Source of the DNA: Microbacterium halotolerans
Lineage (GTDB): Bacteria; Actinomycetota; Actinomycetes; Actinomycetales; Microbacteriaceae
DNA: 64,000 nucleotides
Direction: 5' to 3'
Assembly: GCF_003569805.1 (NCBI RefSeq)
Contig: NZ_KZ984051.1
Coordinates: 1,749,953 to 1,813,952 of the forward strand
Shown: piece by piece, positions 55,373-63,920 of the stretch
How positions within the stretch are numbered: position 1 is the first letter of the stretch
Layout of the letters: each line of letters starts with the position of its first letter
Program-made: the position numbers and the translations under genes
The notes under the pieces: generated by a model
What the model was told of the DNA's origin: nothing
Database searches by the model: none
Seen by the model: only the letters and a program-made list of their open reading frames with translations

Positions 55373-57979
55373 TCAGGACTGGTCGGCGCGGCGGCGCAGG
55401 CGCAGGACGGCGCCGACGCCGAGGGCGATCAGACCGGATGCGAGCACGAGCCAGACCAGCGGCGTCAGGCCGGTTGCCGGCAGCATGTCGCCGTCGGTCG
55501 CGGCGGTGTCGTCGTCCGTGGTCGCGCCGTCCGTCGCTGTGCCTCCGTCCGAGACCCCGTCGCCGGATGTGCCTCCGTCTGTCGCATCGGTCGAACCGTC
55601 GGCGCTCCCGTCAGACGCGCCGTCCGTTCCGCCGTCGGTGCCGTCAGAGGAACCGTCCGCCTCGATCGCGAACTCCAGTGCGACTGCGGCGCCGTCACGA
55701 GTGCCGATGCTCGGCACCACCGACAGCTCGTACGCTCCGGCCTCCGCGATGGCGGAGTCGAGCTGCAGGCTCCACGTGCCGTCGTCGGACACGGTCGTCG
55801 CCCCGAGAACGCTTTCGCGCGATGCGTCGGACGTCGAGACGGCCGCTGCTGCACCGGTTGCGGCACTGTCGGCGACGCGCACGTCGGTTCCGGGTCGTCC
55901 GGTGCCCTCGAGCTCGGTCAGCTGAGCACCGGCTGGCAGGTCGCCCGTCGGCGCGTCGACGACGGAGAAGTCGCCGTCGATGTCGACCCGGTTGTACAGG
56001 AACTGGCTCGGGTCGACGGCGTGGTCGACGATGCGGGTCTCGCCCACGCATCCGTTCCACCCGTTGGAGGCCTCGTCATAGTTGAACACCGTGCCGATCA
56101 CCCACGGGTAGCCCGGAGCGAACGTCATGCCGTCGAGGTCGGTGGCGTTGCGCAGCACGGGCACGCCGTCGACGTACATCGTGGTGGTGTGCGCGTCGGG
56201 GTCGTTCACGGCGGCCACGTGGTACCACGTGCCCGTCATGATCTCGCCGGACCAGAGGGAACCGGTGTTGGCCCACGGGGTGCCGTTCGTCGTCGCCCAC
56301 TGGAACTCTCTGAGATTCGACACCGAGAAGAACGCGGGGCCCATTTCGTAGTCGTATCGCTCCGGCGTAACCGGAAGAGCCGAACGGCGCCCGGTGCGGG
56401 AGAACCAACCGCCCCACTGGTTGTCCTCGACGGTCCAGTCGTCTGCGAGGTAGACGAACGATTCGATCGTGTACCCCTCGTCGAAGGAGGCGTGGGTCAC
56501 CGGAGTCTCGTACTCCGTGGTGAGGTAGTTCAGCTTGCCCGTGTTCCGTGAGCTGTCGGCGAAGCAGACGGCTCCGGCATCCGCCGAGAGGTTCGAAGCG
56601 TCGCTGTGCGTGATCGTGACGTCCTCGACCTCGGCCGGCGCGTTGATCTGGTCGACCGGAAGCCGGTACATCGGGTTGTCGCCGGTCTCGTCGGTGATCT
56701 CCGCGTTCTCCGGGAGCACGCCCTCGTCCTGGTCGCCGAAGCGCCAGTGCGCGAGTGTTCCCGGAACCTCGACGTAGTCGCCGCGGCTGCCTGCAACGGC
56801 CGCTTCGGTGCCGCCGTCGCCGCCGTCCCAGCCTTCGCTGACGATCTCCTTCGCCCGCTCGGAGAGGTCGCCGTAGGCGCCGTCACCGGGACCGAAATCA
56901 GGGGAGAAGGAGAACCGCTCGGAGAAGTCGATCTCGAGCGAGAAGTCGGCTTCCGGCGTCGACACGACGGGGGTGTCGGACGGGGTGAGCGTCTCTGGAT
57001 CCTTCTGAGTCACCCAGGGCGAGACGGTCGCGAAGTCGATGCGGTCGTTCTCGAGGTCGAACTCCATCATTCCCATGATCCCGTTGCCGCCGTCCGCGGC
57101 CATCTGGGAGTCGAGCAGGATCTGGTGCACGTCATGCCCCGCGTCGTTGGTCACGACGCGGCGGGTCTGCCCGTGGGAGTGGCCGTTGAGCGTGACGAAG
57201 ATCTGGTCGTTCGACCGGATGAGGTTCTCCCACATCTCCTGGCCGAATGCCGTGTCCGCCGCTTCGCCCGTCTCCTTGTCGATGTCGATGATCGAGTGCG
57301 AGGTGAGGACCGTCGGAAGCGTCGGGTTCGCATCGAGCACCGACTGCGCCCAGTCCCAGGTGCCGGGCTCGGCGTTCCAGCCGATTGCGAGCACGAGGAA
57401 CTCCTGCCCCTCAGCGGTGAACACGTGCGCATTCGAGTAGCCGTTCTGATGCGACGACACGAGCGTGTCGCTCGAGAGCCGGTCGGCGGAGAAGTGCGAC
57501 AGGTAGTTCTGCGCGTTTCCCTCTGAGCTGCGCGCGTTCCAATCGGAGACGTCGTGATTGCCCGGCAGCACCGAGTAGTCCATGCCTGCCTCGTCGAGCA
57601 CGCTCATCGCGCGGTCACCGGCGTCCCATTCGCCTGACACCCATTCCTGGTCGACCACGTCGCCGAGATGGGTCGTGAACCGGACGTTCAGCTCGTCTGC
57701 GTTGTCGGCGAGCCAGTTCGTCTGGACCTCGAACGGATCGGTCCCGTACCGGGGGAAGAACTGATCGGCCGAGTACCGCGAGTAGAACTGCGTGTCGGGC
57801 AGCACCGCGAGGGTGAAGCGCGATGCGGTGTCCTCGGCGGCCTCGGCCTCTGGTGCTGTGATGGGCACGGCGAGCGCACCGGCGGTCACCGCCGCGCCGA
57901 CGACCGCGGTCAGCCGCACCGCGGCGGATCGGCGCGGGGAACGGGAAGAGGCCGGTGTGCTGTATCGCTGCGCGTTCAC
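55373..57979 (-). CDS. Cell-wall anchored metallophosphoesterase with LamG-like domain
   Basis: 868 aa. Signal peptide 1-48 (ends AEAAE). A calcineurin-like phosphoesterase follows: PDTQ (61-64), HLGDVVD (104-110), LPGNHD (138-143) and LNGHSHG (264-270) supply the two-metal site. Residues about 380-660 contain a concanavalin-like/LamG domain (YTIESFVYLADDWT; TWYHVAAVNDPDAHTTTMYV). A beta domain (about 690-770), a Thr/Asp/Gly/Ser-rich stalk (about 775-830) and the sortase signal LPATG (833-837) with helix and basic tail close the protein. It is a surface enzyme. Its start overlaps the partner gene (ATGA). Confidence 0.9.
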   Translation of the reverse strand: MNAQRYSTPASSRSPRRSAAVRLTAVVGAAVTAGALAVPITAPEAEAAEDTASRFTLAVLPDTQFYSRYSADQFFPRYGTDPFEVQTNWLADNADELNVRFTTHLGDVVDQEWVSGEWDAGDRAMSVLDEAGMDYSVLPGNHDVSDWNARSSEGNAQNYLSHFSADRLSSDTLVSSHQNGYSNAHVFTAEGQEFLVLAIGWNAEPGTWDWAQSVLDANPTLPTVLTSHSIIDIDKETGEAADTAFGQEMWENLIRSNDQIFVTLNGHSHGQTRRVVTNDAGHDVHQILLDSQMAADGGNGIMGMMEFDLENDRIDFATVSPWVTQKDPETLTPSDTPVVSTPEADFSLEIDFSERFSFSPDFGPGDGAYGDLSERAKEIVSEGWDGGDGGTEAAVAGSRGDYVEVPGTLAHWRFGDQDEGVLPENAEITDETGDNPMYRLPVDQINAPAEVEDVTITHSDASNLSADAGAVCFADSSRNTGKLNYLTTEYETPVTHASFDEGYTIESFVYLADDWTVEDNQWGGWFSRTGRRSALPVTPERYDYEMGPAFFSVSNLREFQWATTNGTPWANTGSLWSGEIMTGTWYHVAAVNDPDAHTTTMYVDGVPVLRNATDLDGMTFAPGYPWVIGTVFNYDEASNGWNGCVGETRIVDHAVDPSQFLYNRVDIDGDFSVVDAPTGDLPAGAQLTELEGTGRPGTDVRVADSAATGAAAAVSTSDASRESVLGATTVSDDGTWSLQLDSAIAEAGAYELSVVPSIGTRDGAAVALEFAIEADGSSDGTDGGTDGASDGSADGSTDATDGGTSGDGVSDGGTATDGATTDDDTAATDGDMLPATGLTPLVWLVLASGLIALGVGAVLRLRRRADQS

Positions 57980-58587
57980 TGCTCCGGCCCCCAGACCTCG
58001 AGCTCGGCGAGTCGCATCCAGGAGGAGTCCGACTTGTTCTCGAAGACAGCGCGGAACCCGGTTGCCGTGACGACATCGAACTCCGCCGTGAGCGCGAGCC
58101 GGTCATCCTCGTTCGTCAGCGTTCCGACCGAGGTGTCCTCCCATCCGCCGCGCATGTTCCGCCACTGGAAAGTGACCGCTCCGACGTTGTCCGCCTCGAC
58201 CGGCTCGTAGAGCGCGGCGCCGTCGACCGGTGTCGGGCGCTCGAAGTAGTAGGCCACCCAGTTCGGGTCGACTCGGTTCTCTGCGCCGCCGGAGCGCCAG
58301 TCGTCGAAGCCCTCGACATCGCGGTCGCCGTCGGTGAGACCTGACATGTCTTCCGATCCGGAGAGGCGCCACGAGCGCGTGTTCGTGGTCTGGAGCACGT
58401 TCACACCGCTCAGCTCCGCAGCGCTTTCGAGCTGCTCGGTCTGCGCGTCTTCGGCGATGGTCGCGTCGTCAGCGGGGGCGGCCGCCGCCGGTTCGCCGCC
58501 TGCCGGGTTTCCCAGTCCCACCGCCACGAGGGAGAGGCCGAATGCGGCCGCTCCCCACGCGCGAAGGGAACCAGTGGTCACAGTCAT
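57976..58587 (-). CDS. Secreted discoidin-like (F5/8 type C) domain protein
   Basis: 203 aa with a signal peptide (1-about 38, ends AAA). A galactose-binding-like/discoidin domain covers about 60-200: NTRSWRLSGSEDMSGLTDG, WVAYYFERPTPVDGAALYEP, WRNMRGGWEDTS and MRLAELEVWGPE at the end. No anchor or catalytic motif is seen. The gene overlaps the LPXTG phosphoesterase gene by ATGA, so the two proteins are probably made together and may act on the same surface carbohydrate. Confidence 0.75.
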   Translation of the reverse strand: MTVTTGSLRAWGAAAFGLSLVAVGLGNPAGGEPAAAAPADDATIAEDAQTEQLESAAELSGVNVLQTTNTRSWRLSGSEDMSGLTDGDRDVEGFDDWRSGGAENRVDPNWVAYYFERPTPVDGAALYEPVEADNVGAVTFQWRNMRGGWEDTSVGTLTNEDDRLALTAEFDVVTATGFRAVFENKSDSSWMRLAELEVWGPEQ

Positions 58588-58799
58588 GTCGCTCCTCGGA
58601 GTTCATCGGTCGCTGTGCCGAAGCTGTGCCTGTGCACGGCAGAGCCCCGTGCGCAGGCCGGCATCGGCCGGAAGATCGCTGCGACGGCTCGGGCGCCGGA
58701 CGCAGCGGTTCACAAGCTACGAGGGCCGGATGAACGTCCGAGTGTCCTGTCGGACACCTTTCGGCCACCGAGATGAACAGCGGCCGAAGAGTCGATTTC

Positions 58800-59576
58800 T
58801 CAGTGCATCGTCATGCCACCGGTGACGTTGATCCCCTGGCCGGTCATGTAGGAGGCGAGATCGCTGGCGAGGAAGAGGGCGACGCCCGCGACGTCTTCCG
58901 GGGTGCCCGTGCGGCCCAGCGGCACCTGCGAGGAATCCTCCGCCTCGATGTCGGCTGCGGTGAGTCCGCGCAGCTCGGCGCCCTCGACCCGCTCGCGGTG
59001 CTTCATGGCCGTCTCGATGATGCCGGGGCAGATCGCGTTGACCAGGACGCTCTTCGGTGCCAACTCGACCGCCATGGTCTTCGTCAGCCCCATCACGGCG
59101 TGCTTCGACGCGACATAGCTGGTCATCGCGCGGTACCCGTTCTTCCCCGCCTGCGAGGCGAGCAGGATGATCCGGCCAGGCCTTCCGGTCTCGACCAGCT
59201 GCTGCGCGACAGCGCGCGCCACGAGGAACGAGCCCGTCGCGTTGACATCGATCGTCTTCTGCCAGTCGGCATACGTCGCATCGACGGCGAAGTCCATCGT
59301 CGAGATGCCGGCTGCATGCACGACGGCGTCCACGGGGCCGACCTCGAGAGCGATCGCGCCGACGGCGGCAGCCACGGCGGCCTCATCGGTCACGTCGAGC
59401 CGCACCCGCCACAGGCGCTTGCCCGCGGCCTTCGGCTCGACGGGCTCGAATGCGAGGTCGGCGGAGATCACCCGTGCCCCCTGTTCGAGGAACGCGGCCG
59501 CGGTCGCGGCGCCGATTCCGCTGGCGGCTCCCGTGATCAGGACGACGCGATCGGCGAGTTCGGGGAACGATGCCAT
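58800..59576 (-). CDS. Short-chain dehydrogenase/reductase
   Basis: 258 aa, ATG overlapping the luxS stop (TGATG). Classical SDR: TGAASGIGAATAA (cofactor motif TGxxxGxG), VHAAGIS for NAAG, catalytic Ser in LLASQAG, Tyr-Lys in SYVASKHAV, and PGIIETAM. The Asp after beta 2 (ISADLAF) favours NAD. It is the last gene of the metQNI-aminotransferase-luxS operon. Substrate unknown; location right after luxS suggests a product of the activated methyl cycle or an AI-2-like compound, which is inference. Confidence 0.88.
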   Translation of the reverse strand: MASFPELADRVVLITGAASGIGAATAAAFLEQGARVISADLAFEPVEPKAAGKRLWRVRLDVTDEAAVAAAVGAIALEVGPVDAVVHAAGISTMDFAVDATYADWQKTIDVNATGSFLVARAVAQQLVETGRPGRIILLASQAGKNGYRAMTSYVASKHAVMGLTKTMAVELAPKSVLVNAICPGIIETAMKHRERVEGAELRGLTAADIEAEDSSQVPLGRTGTPEDVAGVALFLASDLASYMTGQGINVTGGMTMH

Positions 59577-60046
59577 CAGACGACCCGAGAGAAGGCGTCG
59601 CGGCTGATTCCCTGCGCGACGATCTTCGCGGCCCACTCACGCGCGCCGTGCAGGCTGTGGTCGCGGTAGTTGCCGCACTCGACGGCGCTGACGCCCGGCA
59701 CGTCCGCCCATGTCGCCTTCTCGGCGATGAACTGCAGCGCCGATGTCAGCGCCGAGGCCACGTCGTCGATGCTCGGCTCTCCCCACACGATGAGGTGGAA
59801 CCCGGTACGGCAGCCGAACGGCGAGCAGTCGATCACCCCATCGAGGTGATCACGCAGCAGGCTCGCGAGCAGATGCTCGATGGTGTGCAGCGCACCTGTG
59901 GGGATGTCGCTCTCATTCGGCTGCGTCAGCCGCAGATCGAAGTTGCTGATGGTGTCGCCCGCCTGGCCGTGCTCGGCGGCGATGCGACGCACGTAGGGGG
60001 CGTGCACCGCGGTGTGATCGAGCGCGAAGCTCTCGACGTCTGCCAT
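59576..60046 (-). CDS. luxS: S-ribosylhomocysteine lyase
   Basis: 156 aa, ATG at 60046. Cleaves S-ribosylhomocysteine to homocysteine and DPD, the AI-2 precursor. The metal ligands are His54 and His58 in HTIEH and Cys124 in ECGNY; the catalytic Cys79 sits in PFGCRTGFH. Length and positions match characterised LuxS. It stands 54 nt after the aminotransferase, with a hairpin in the gap, and overlaps the SDR gene. No SAH nucleosidase gene (its usual partner) is in the window. Confidence 0.95.
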   Translation of the reverse strand: MADVESFALDHTAVHAPYVRRIAAEHGQAGDTISNFDLRLTQPNESDIPTGALHTIEHLLASLLRDHLDGVIDCSPFGCRTGFHLIVWGEPSIDDVASALTSALQFIAEKATWADVPGVSAVECGNYRDHSLHGAREWAAKIVAQGISRDAFSRVV

Positions 60047-60065
60047 GGGTCTCTCCTCAGAACAG

Positions 60066-60090
60066 CGGGCCGGCATCCGGATGCGGCCCG
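60066..60090 (-). repeat. Hairpin in the aminotransferase-luxS gap
   Basis: CGGGCCGGCATCC and GGATGCGGCCCG pair with one bulged G around the palindrome CATCCGGATG. It may tune luxS translation or stabilise the upstream message. Confidence 0.4.
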
Positions 60091-60100
60091 GACGAACGGG

Positions 60101-61255
60101 TTACGGGGTGCGTGGGGCGGGGAAGCGCTCGATCGCCCGCAGCAGCGTCTCTTCATCATGCACGAGGCTGAGGCGCACGAAGCCGGCCCCACCTGTGCCG
60201 AAGCCGCTGCCGCTGGCGACGGCGACGCCGTGCGAGGCGAGCAGCTCCTGCGCGAACGCGATGTCGTCGTCGCCGACGCGCAGCCAGACGAAGAAAGTCC
60301 CCCTCGTGTGGCGCACGTTCCATCCGGATGACCGCAGTGCGCTCACGACGAGGTCGCGGCGGCGCCGATACACATCGACGAGTCGCCTGGCTGGGGCCTG
60401 ATCGCCCGCGAGTGCGGCGGCTGCCGCATCGTGCATCGCACCGAACACCGAGCTGTACGCGGACTCCTGAAGCGCGCGCATCGCGGCGATGACCGACGGG
60501 TTCCCCACGGCGTACCCGATGCGCCATCCGGCCATGTTGTACGTCTTCGAGAGGGTCGAGATCTCGACTGTGCGCTCGAAGGAGCTGTCGACGGCCAGCG
60601 CCGACAGCGGCGGCTCGTCGAAGCCGATCGAGCCGTAGGCGAAGTCGTGCAGAAACACCGCACCGAGACGCTCCGACACGGTCAGCGCCGTCTCGAACGT
60701 GTCGGCGTCGGCGACCGCGCCCGTCGGGTTGTGCGGATAGTTCAACAGCATCGCCGCTGCGCGCTCCGCGCCCACCCTGGCCGGGTCGGGCGCGTGGCCC
60801 CGCTCTGCGTCCAACCCGATGGTCGCGAGTTCGGCGCCGGCGAGGGAGGCGGCCTCGCGGTATGCGGGGTAGCCGGGGTCGGGCACCACGAGCGTGTCGC
60901 CGGGGTTCACGAGCGCGAGCACCGCGGACATGAACCCCTCGGACGAGCCGTGGAAGACGGCGATGTCCTCGGCGGGGTCGACCTCGACGCCGTGATCGAT
61001 CCGGTAGCGTGCGGCGATCGCGTCACCGAGATCGGGCAGCGCCTCGAACGGCCCATAGCGGTGATGTGCCGGGTCGGCGACGGCCCGCTGCGCCGCACGC
61101 ACGATGTGATCCGGCGTCGGCAGATCCGGATTGCCCTTCGACAGATCGATCACGTCGGTGCCCGAAGCACGGGCAGAGGCGATGCGACGATCGAGGTCGG
61201 CGAAGAAGTTGCCTGGCAGGTCGGACACGCGGGTGGCGGGGGAGAATGTGGCCAC
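60101..61255 (-). CDS. Class I/II PLP aminotransferase
   Basis: 384 aa, GTG start 3 nt after metI. Fold-type I PLP enzyme: DLSKGNPDLPTP start, NYPHNPTGA with the cofactor Asn, DFAYG with the pyridine-binding Asp, and the Schiff-base Lys in STLSKTYNMAGWRIG. The C-terminal Arg for carboxylate binding is in GFVRLSLV. Best fit is the LL-DAP/aspartate-type or MtnE/methionine-type group; the operon points to methionine or 4-methylthio-2-oxobutyrate transamination (inference). Confidence 0.88.
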   Translation of the reverse strand: MATFSPATRVSDLPGNFFADLDRRIASARASGTDVIDLSKGNPDLPTPDHIVRAAQRAVADPAHHRYGPFEALPDLGDAIAARYRIDHGVEVDPAEDIAVFHGSSEGFMSAVLALVNPGDTLVVPDPGYPAYREAASLAGAELATIGLDAERGHAPDPARVGAERAAAMLLNYPHNPTGAVADADTFETALTVSERLGAVFLHDFAYGSIGFDEPPLSALAVDSSFERTVEISTLSKTYNMAGWRIGYAVGNPSVIAAMRALQESAYSSVFGAMHDAAAAALAGDQAPARRLVDVYRRRRDLVVSALRSSGWNVRHTRGTFFVWLRVGDDDIAFAQELLASHGVAVASGSGFGTGGAGFVRLSLVHDEETLLRAIERFPAPRTP

Positions 61256-61258
61256 GCG

Positions 61259-61927
61259 TCAGCGCCTCCGCACCCGGCGGGCCAGGGAGTTGCCGAGCCA
61301 CTGCACGAGCTGCACGATGACGATCAGTGTGATGACCGTGACGAGCATCGCGACGCCGTCGAAGCGCTGGTAGCCGTACGAGATGGCGAGGTCGCCGATG
61401 CCGCCGGCGCCGACGGTGCCCGCCATGGCGGTGGCGTCGATGAGGCCGATCGACGCGGTCGTCAGCGCGAGGATCAGGGAACCGCGGGCCTCAGGCAGCA
61501 GGAACCGGATGAAGATCTGCCACGGCGTCGCACCCATCGAGCGCGCCGCTTCGATGACGCCTGCCGGCACCTCGAGCAGGGAGTTCTCGACGAGCCGACC
61601 GATGAACGGCGCGATCATGATCGTCAGCGGCACGATCGCCGCCGTCGTGCCGATCGAGGTACCCGCCAGCAGTCGCGTGAAGGGCAGGATCGCGACCAGC
61701 AGGATGATGAAGGGCAGCGACCGCACCAGGTTCACCGCCGTGTTCACCACGAGGTAGACGGGGCGGTTCGGCAGGATGCCGCCGCGGCGGGTGAGTACGA
61801 CAGTCGTGCCGAGCAGAAGGCCCAGGACGGAGCCGATGGTGAGCGCGACACCCGCCATGTACAGCGTGGCGACGAGCTCCTGGAGGAACTGGTCCGCCGT
61901 GATCAGGGTGATGCGGTCGTCGTTCAT
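61259..61927 (-). CDS. metI: Methionine ABC transporter permease
   Basis: 222 aa, ATG at 61927 overlapping metN (ATGA). Five membrane helices with the EAA loop VIEAARSMGATPWQIFIRFL and the family-typical AGTVGAGGIGDLAISYGYQR. Forms the channel of the D-/L-methionine importer with MetN. Confidence 0.94.
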   Translation of the reverse strand: MNDDRITLITADQFLQELVATLYMAGVALTIGSVLGLLLGTTVVLTRRGGILPNRPVYLVVNTAVNLVRSLPFIILLVAILPFTRLLAGTSIGTTAAIVPLTIMIAPFIGRLVENSLLEVPAGVIEAARSMGATPWQIFIRFLLPEARGSLILALTTASIGLIDATAMAGTVGAGGIGDLAISYGYQRFDGVAMLVTVITLIVIVQLVQWLGNSLARRVRRR

Positions 61928-62973
61928 GCCGCCACCTCCGAAACGGAGACGACTTCGTTCTCCAGGTAGGAGCGCGCAGCGGAGAGCCGCTCCGCGTCTC
62001 CCTCGAGCTGGATGACCATCTGCCCGACCGTGTGCCGCTGCACTTCGGTCATGTCGGCGTGCAGGATGTTCACGCCGACGCCGATCTCCGCGATCAGCGT
62101 CGAGATGATCGGGGCGGTGACCTGATCGTCGAGCAGGAGCAGCTGCAGCAGGTTGTGCTGATCGAGGCGGTCGCTCACACGCTCCGGCAGCTCGTTCGGG
62201 ATCACTGTGCCGACGAAGGCTCGGGAGACCGCGTGACGGGGGTGCACGAACACGTCGAGAACGCTGCCGCGCTCGACGACGCGGCCGGCCGACATCACAG
62301 CGACCTCCTCGCAGAGGTCCTTGATGACGTCCATCTCGTGCGTGACGACGACGATGGTCGTTCCGAAGTCGGCATTGATGCGTCGGAGCAGGTCGATGAT
62401 CTGCGTCGTCGTGGTCGGGTCGAGGGCGCTGGTCGCCTCGTCGCACAGCAGCACGCGGGGGCGCCGGATGATCGCCCGTGCGATGCCGACGCGCTGCTTC
62501 TGCCCGCCGGAGAGGTCGGCGGGGTGCGCTCCGGCCTTGTCCGCGAGGCCGACGAACTCGAGCACCTCATCGGCGCGTCGGACCGCCTCGGCGCGCTTCA
62601 CTCCGTCGAGTCGCAGCGGCATCGCGACGTTGTCGCGCACCGTGATGGTCTGCAGCAGCTCGAACTGCTGGAAGATCATGCCGGTCTGTTTCTGTGCCTG
62701 GCGGAGCGTGCCGCCGGCCAACGATGCGATGTCGACGCCGTCGACGGTGACGGTGCCCGAGGTGGGTGCCTCGAGGCCGTTGATCATCCGGATCAGCGTG
62801 CTCTTTCCCGCACCGCTGTGGCCGATCACGCCGAAGATGCTGCCGCGGGCGATCTCGAGCGAGACGTCGTCAACGGCAGCCGCCGCGGCTTCGCCCGTGC
62901 CGAACACGCGAGAGGCCGCGGCGAACTCGACGATGGCCTCCGTGGGCTCGTCGTCGCGGGGGAACAGCGTCAT
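61924..62973 (-). CDS. metN: Methionine ABC transporter ATPase
   Basis: 349 aa, ATG at 62973 overlapping metQ (ATGA). Walker A GHSGAGKST, signature LSGGQKQRV, Walker B LLCDEATSALD. The extra C-terminal region (about 265-349) is the NIL/ACT-like domain that binds methionine and inhibits transport (HILHAD-type core, here VNILHADMTEVQRHTVGQ). Starts upstream in the same frame would add about 38 residues but lack support. Confidence 0.95.
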   Translation of the reverse strand: MTLFPRDDEPTEAIVEFAAASRVFGTGEAAAAAVDDVSLEIARGSIFGVIGHSGAGKSTLIRMINGLEAPTSGTVTVDGVDIASLAGGTLRQAQKQTGMIFQQFELLQTITVRDNVAMPLRLDGVKRAEAVRRADEVLEFVGLADKAGAHPADLSGGQKQRVGIARAIIRRPRVLLCDEATSALDPTTTTQIIDLLRRINADFGTTIVVVTHEMDVIKDLCEEVAVMSAGRVVERGSVLDVFVHPRHAVSRAFVGTVIPNELPERVSDRLDQHNLLQLLLLDDQVTAPIISTLIAEIGVGVNILHADMTEVQRHTVGQMVIQLEGDAERLSAARSYLENEVVSVSEVAA

Positions 62974-63821
62974 TCCGCGGCTGCCTGTAGTTCGGCCGGA
63001 ATGGTGTAGCCGTCGTACTGCGGGTCGCCGGCGATGTACTCGGCGAACTCGGGTGAAGTGAACGCGTCCTTCAGCGCCTGAGCCCATGGGGTGTCGAGGT
63101 TCTTCTCGTCGACCGAGACGCCGACCGTGAACTCCTCGCCGAGATCTTCGAGCGCGAGGGCGTCGGTCAGGTCGAGTCCGCCCGAGATGATGAAGTTGCC
63201 CTGGATCGCCGAGAAGTCGACGTCGGAGAGCGAGGAGACCTGCTGCGCGTTCTCCATCGGCACGAGTTCGATGCCCGCAACGTTCTTCGTGATGTCTGCG
63301 GGCGACGCAGTGGCCGCGTCGATCGAGTCGCTGAGTTCGACCCAGCCGACCTTCTCCAGAACGTTGAGCGCCCGGTACATGTTCGCCGGCTCGCTCGGCA
63401 CGGCGACGGTGGACCCTTCGGCGGCGTCGTCGAGTGACGAGGCGGCACCGCCGAACAGTCCCATCGGCGCTGTCGGCACGAGCACGAGGATGCGGTTGCT
63501 CAGCCCCTCCTGCTCATTGATCGAACTCTGGTAGATCTCGTGCTGCATGATGATGGCGTCGACTTCGCCTTGGCCCAGCGCGGCGTTCGTCGTGATGCCG
63601 TCGGTGAAATCCATCGACTCGGTGGTGAAGCCGTCGTCCTCGAGCAGCGGCACGATGCCGCCCTCGAAGTACTCGCGATACGGCCCGGGGTTGAAGCCCA
63701 CGCTGATGTTCGTCTTGTCGTCGCTCGGAGCGTTGTCGTCGCTCGACGCACCGCACGCCGTCGCGCTGAGAGCGATGCCGACGATGGCGGCTGTGGCAAG
63801 GATTCGGGCGGGGATGCGCAT
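62970..63821 (-). CDS. metQ: Methionine-binding lipoprotein (MetQ/NlpA)
   Basis: 283 aa. Lipoprotein signal with Cys23 (ATAC). The NlpA-type fold shows NISVGFNPGPYREYFEGGI, TTNAALGQGEVDAIIMQHEIY, VAVPSEPANMYRALNVLEKVG and DTPWAQALKDAFTSPEF near the end. It captures methionine or related compounds outside the membrane. First gene of a six-gene operon; a promoter and operator-like repeat lie just upstream (63852-63880). Confidence 0.94.
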   Translation of the reverse strand: MRIPARILATAAIVGIALSATACGASSDDNAPSDDKTNISVGFNPGPYREYFEGGIVPLLEDDGFTTESMDFTDGITTNAALGQGEVDAIIMQHEIYQSSINEQEGLSNRILVLVPTAPMGLFGGAASSLDDAAEGSTVAVPSEPANMYRALNVLEKVGWVELSDSIDAATASPADITKNVAGIELVPMENAQQVSSLSDVDFSAIQGNFIISGGLDLTDALALEDLGEEFTVGVSVDEKNLDTPWAQALKDAFTSPEFAEYIAGDPQYDGYTIPAELQAAAE

Positions 63822-63851
63822 GAGGACTCCTGAAGGTCTGGAACCCTCCGA

Positions 63852-63880
63852 AGATAACTATGGGGATAGTGCCTGTCGAA
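63852..63880 (-). promoter_or_regulatory. Promoter and operator-like repeat of the metQ operon
   Basis: On the minus strand TTCGAC (63880-63875) and TTATCT (63857-63852) are 17 nt apart. The spacer holds the perfect inverted repeat ACTAT-CCCC-ATAGT (63870-63857). A repressor there would block the promoter; a methionine or SAM-responsive regulator is the natural guess. Confidence 0.5.
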
Positions 63881-63920
63881 TTCGTGTTACGCCCTGAGTC
63901 GCACCCGGGCCGCTGACCTG

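Noticed and set aside
55175-56551. Plus-strand frame opposite the LPXTG phosphoesterase
   Set aside because: Antisense to a protein with signal peptide, metal-site motifs and LPXTG tail; it also spans the terminator hairpins.
63822-63850. SAM riboswitch ahead of metQ
   Set aside because: The leader after the inferred start site is about 30 nt, too short for any known SAM riboswitch class.
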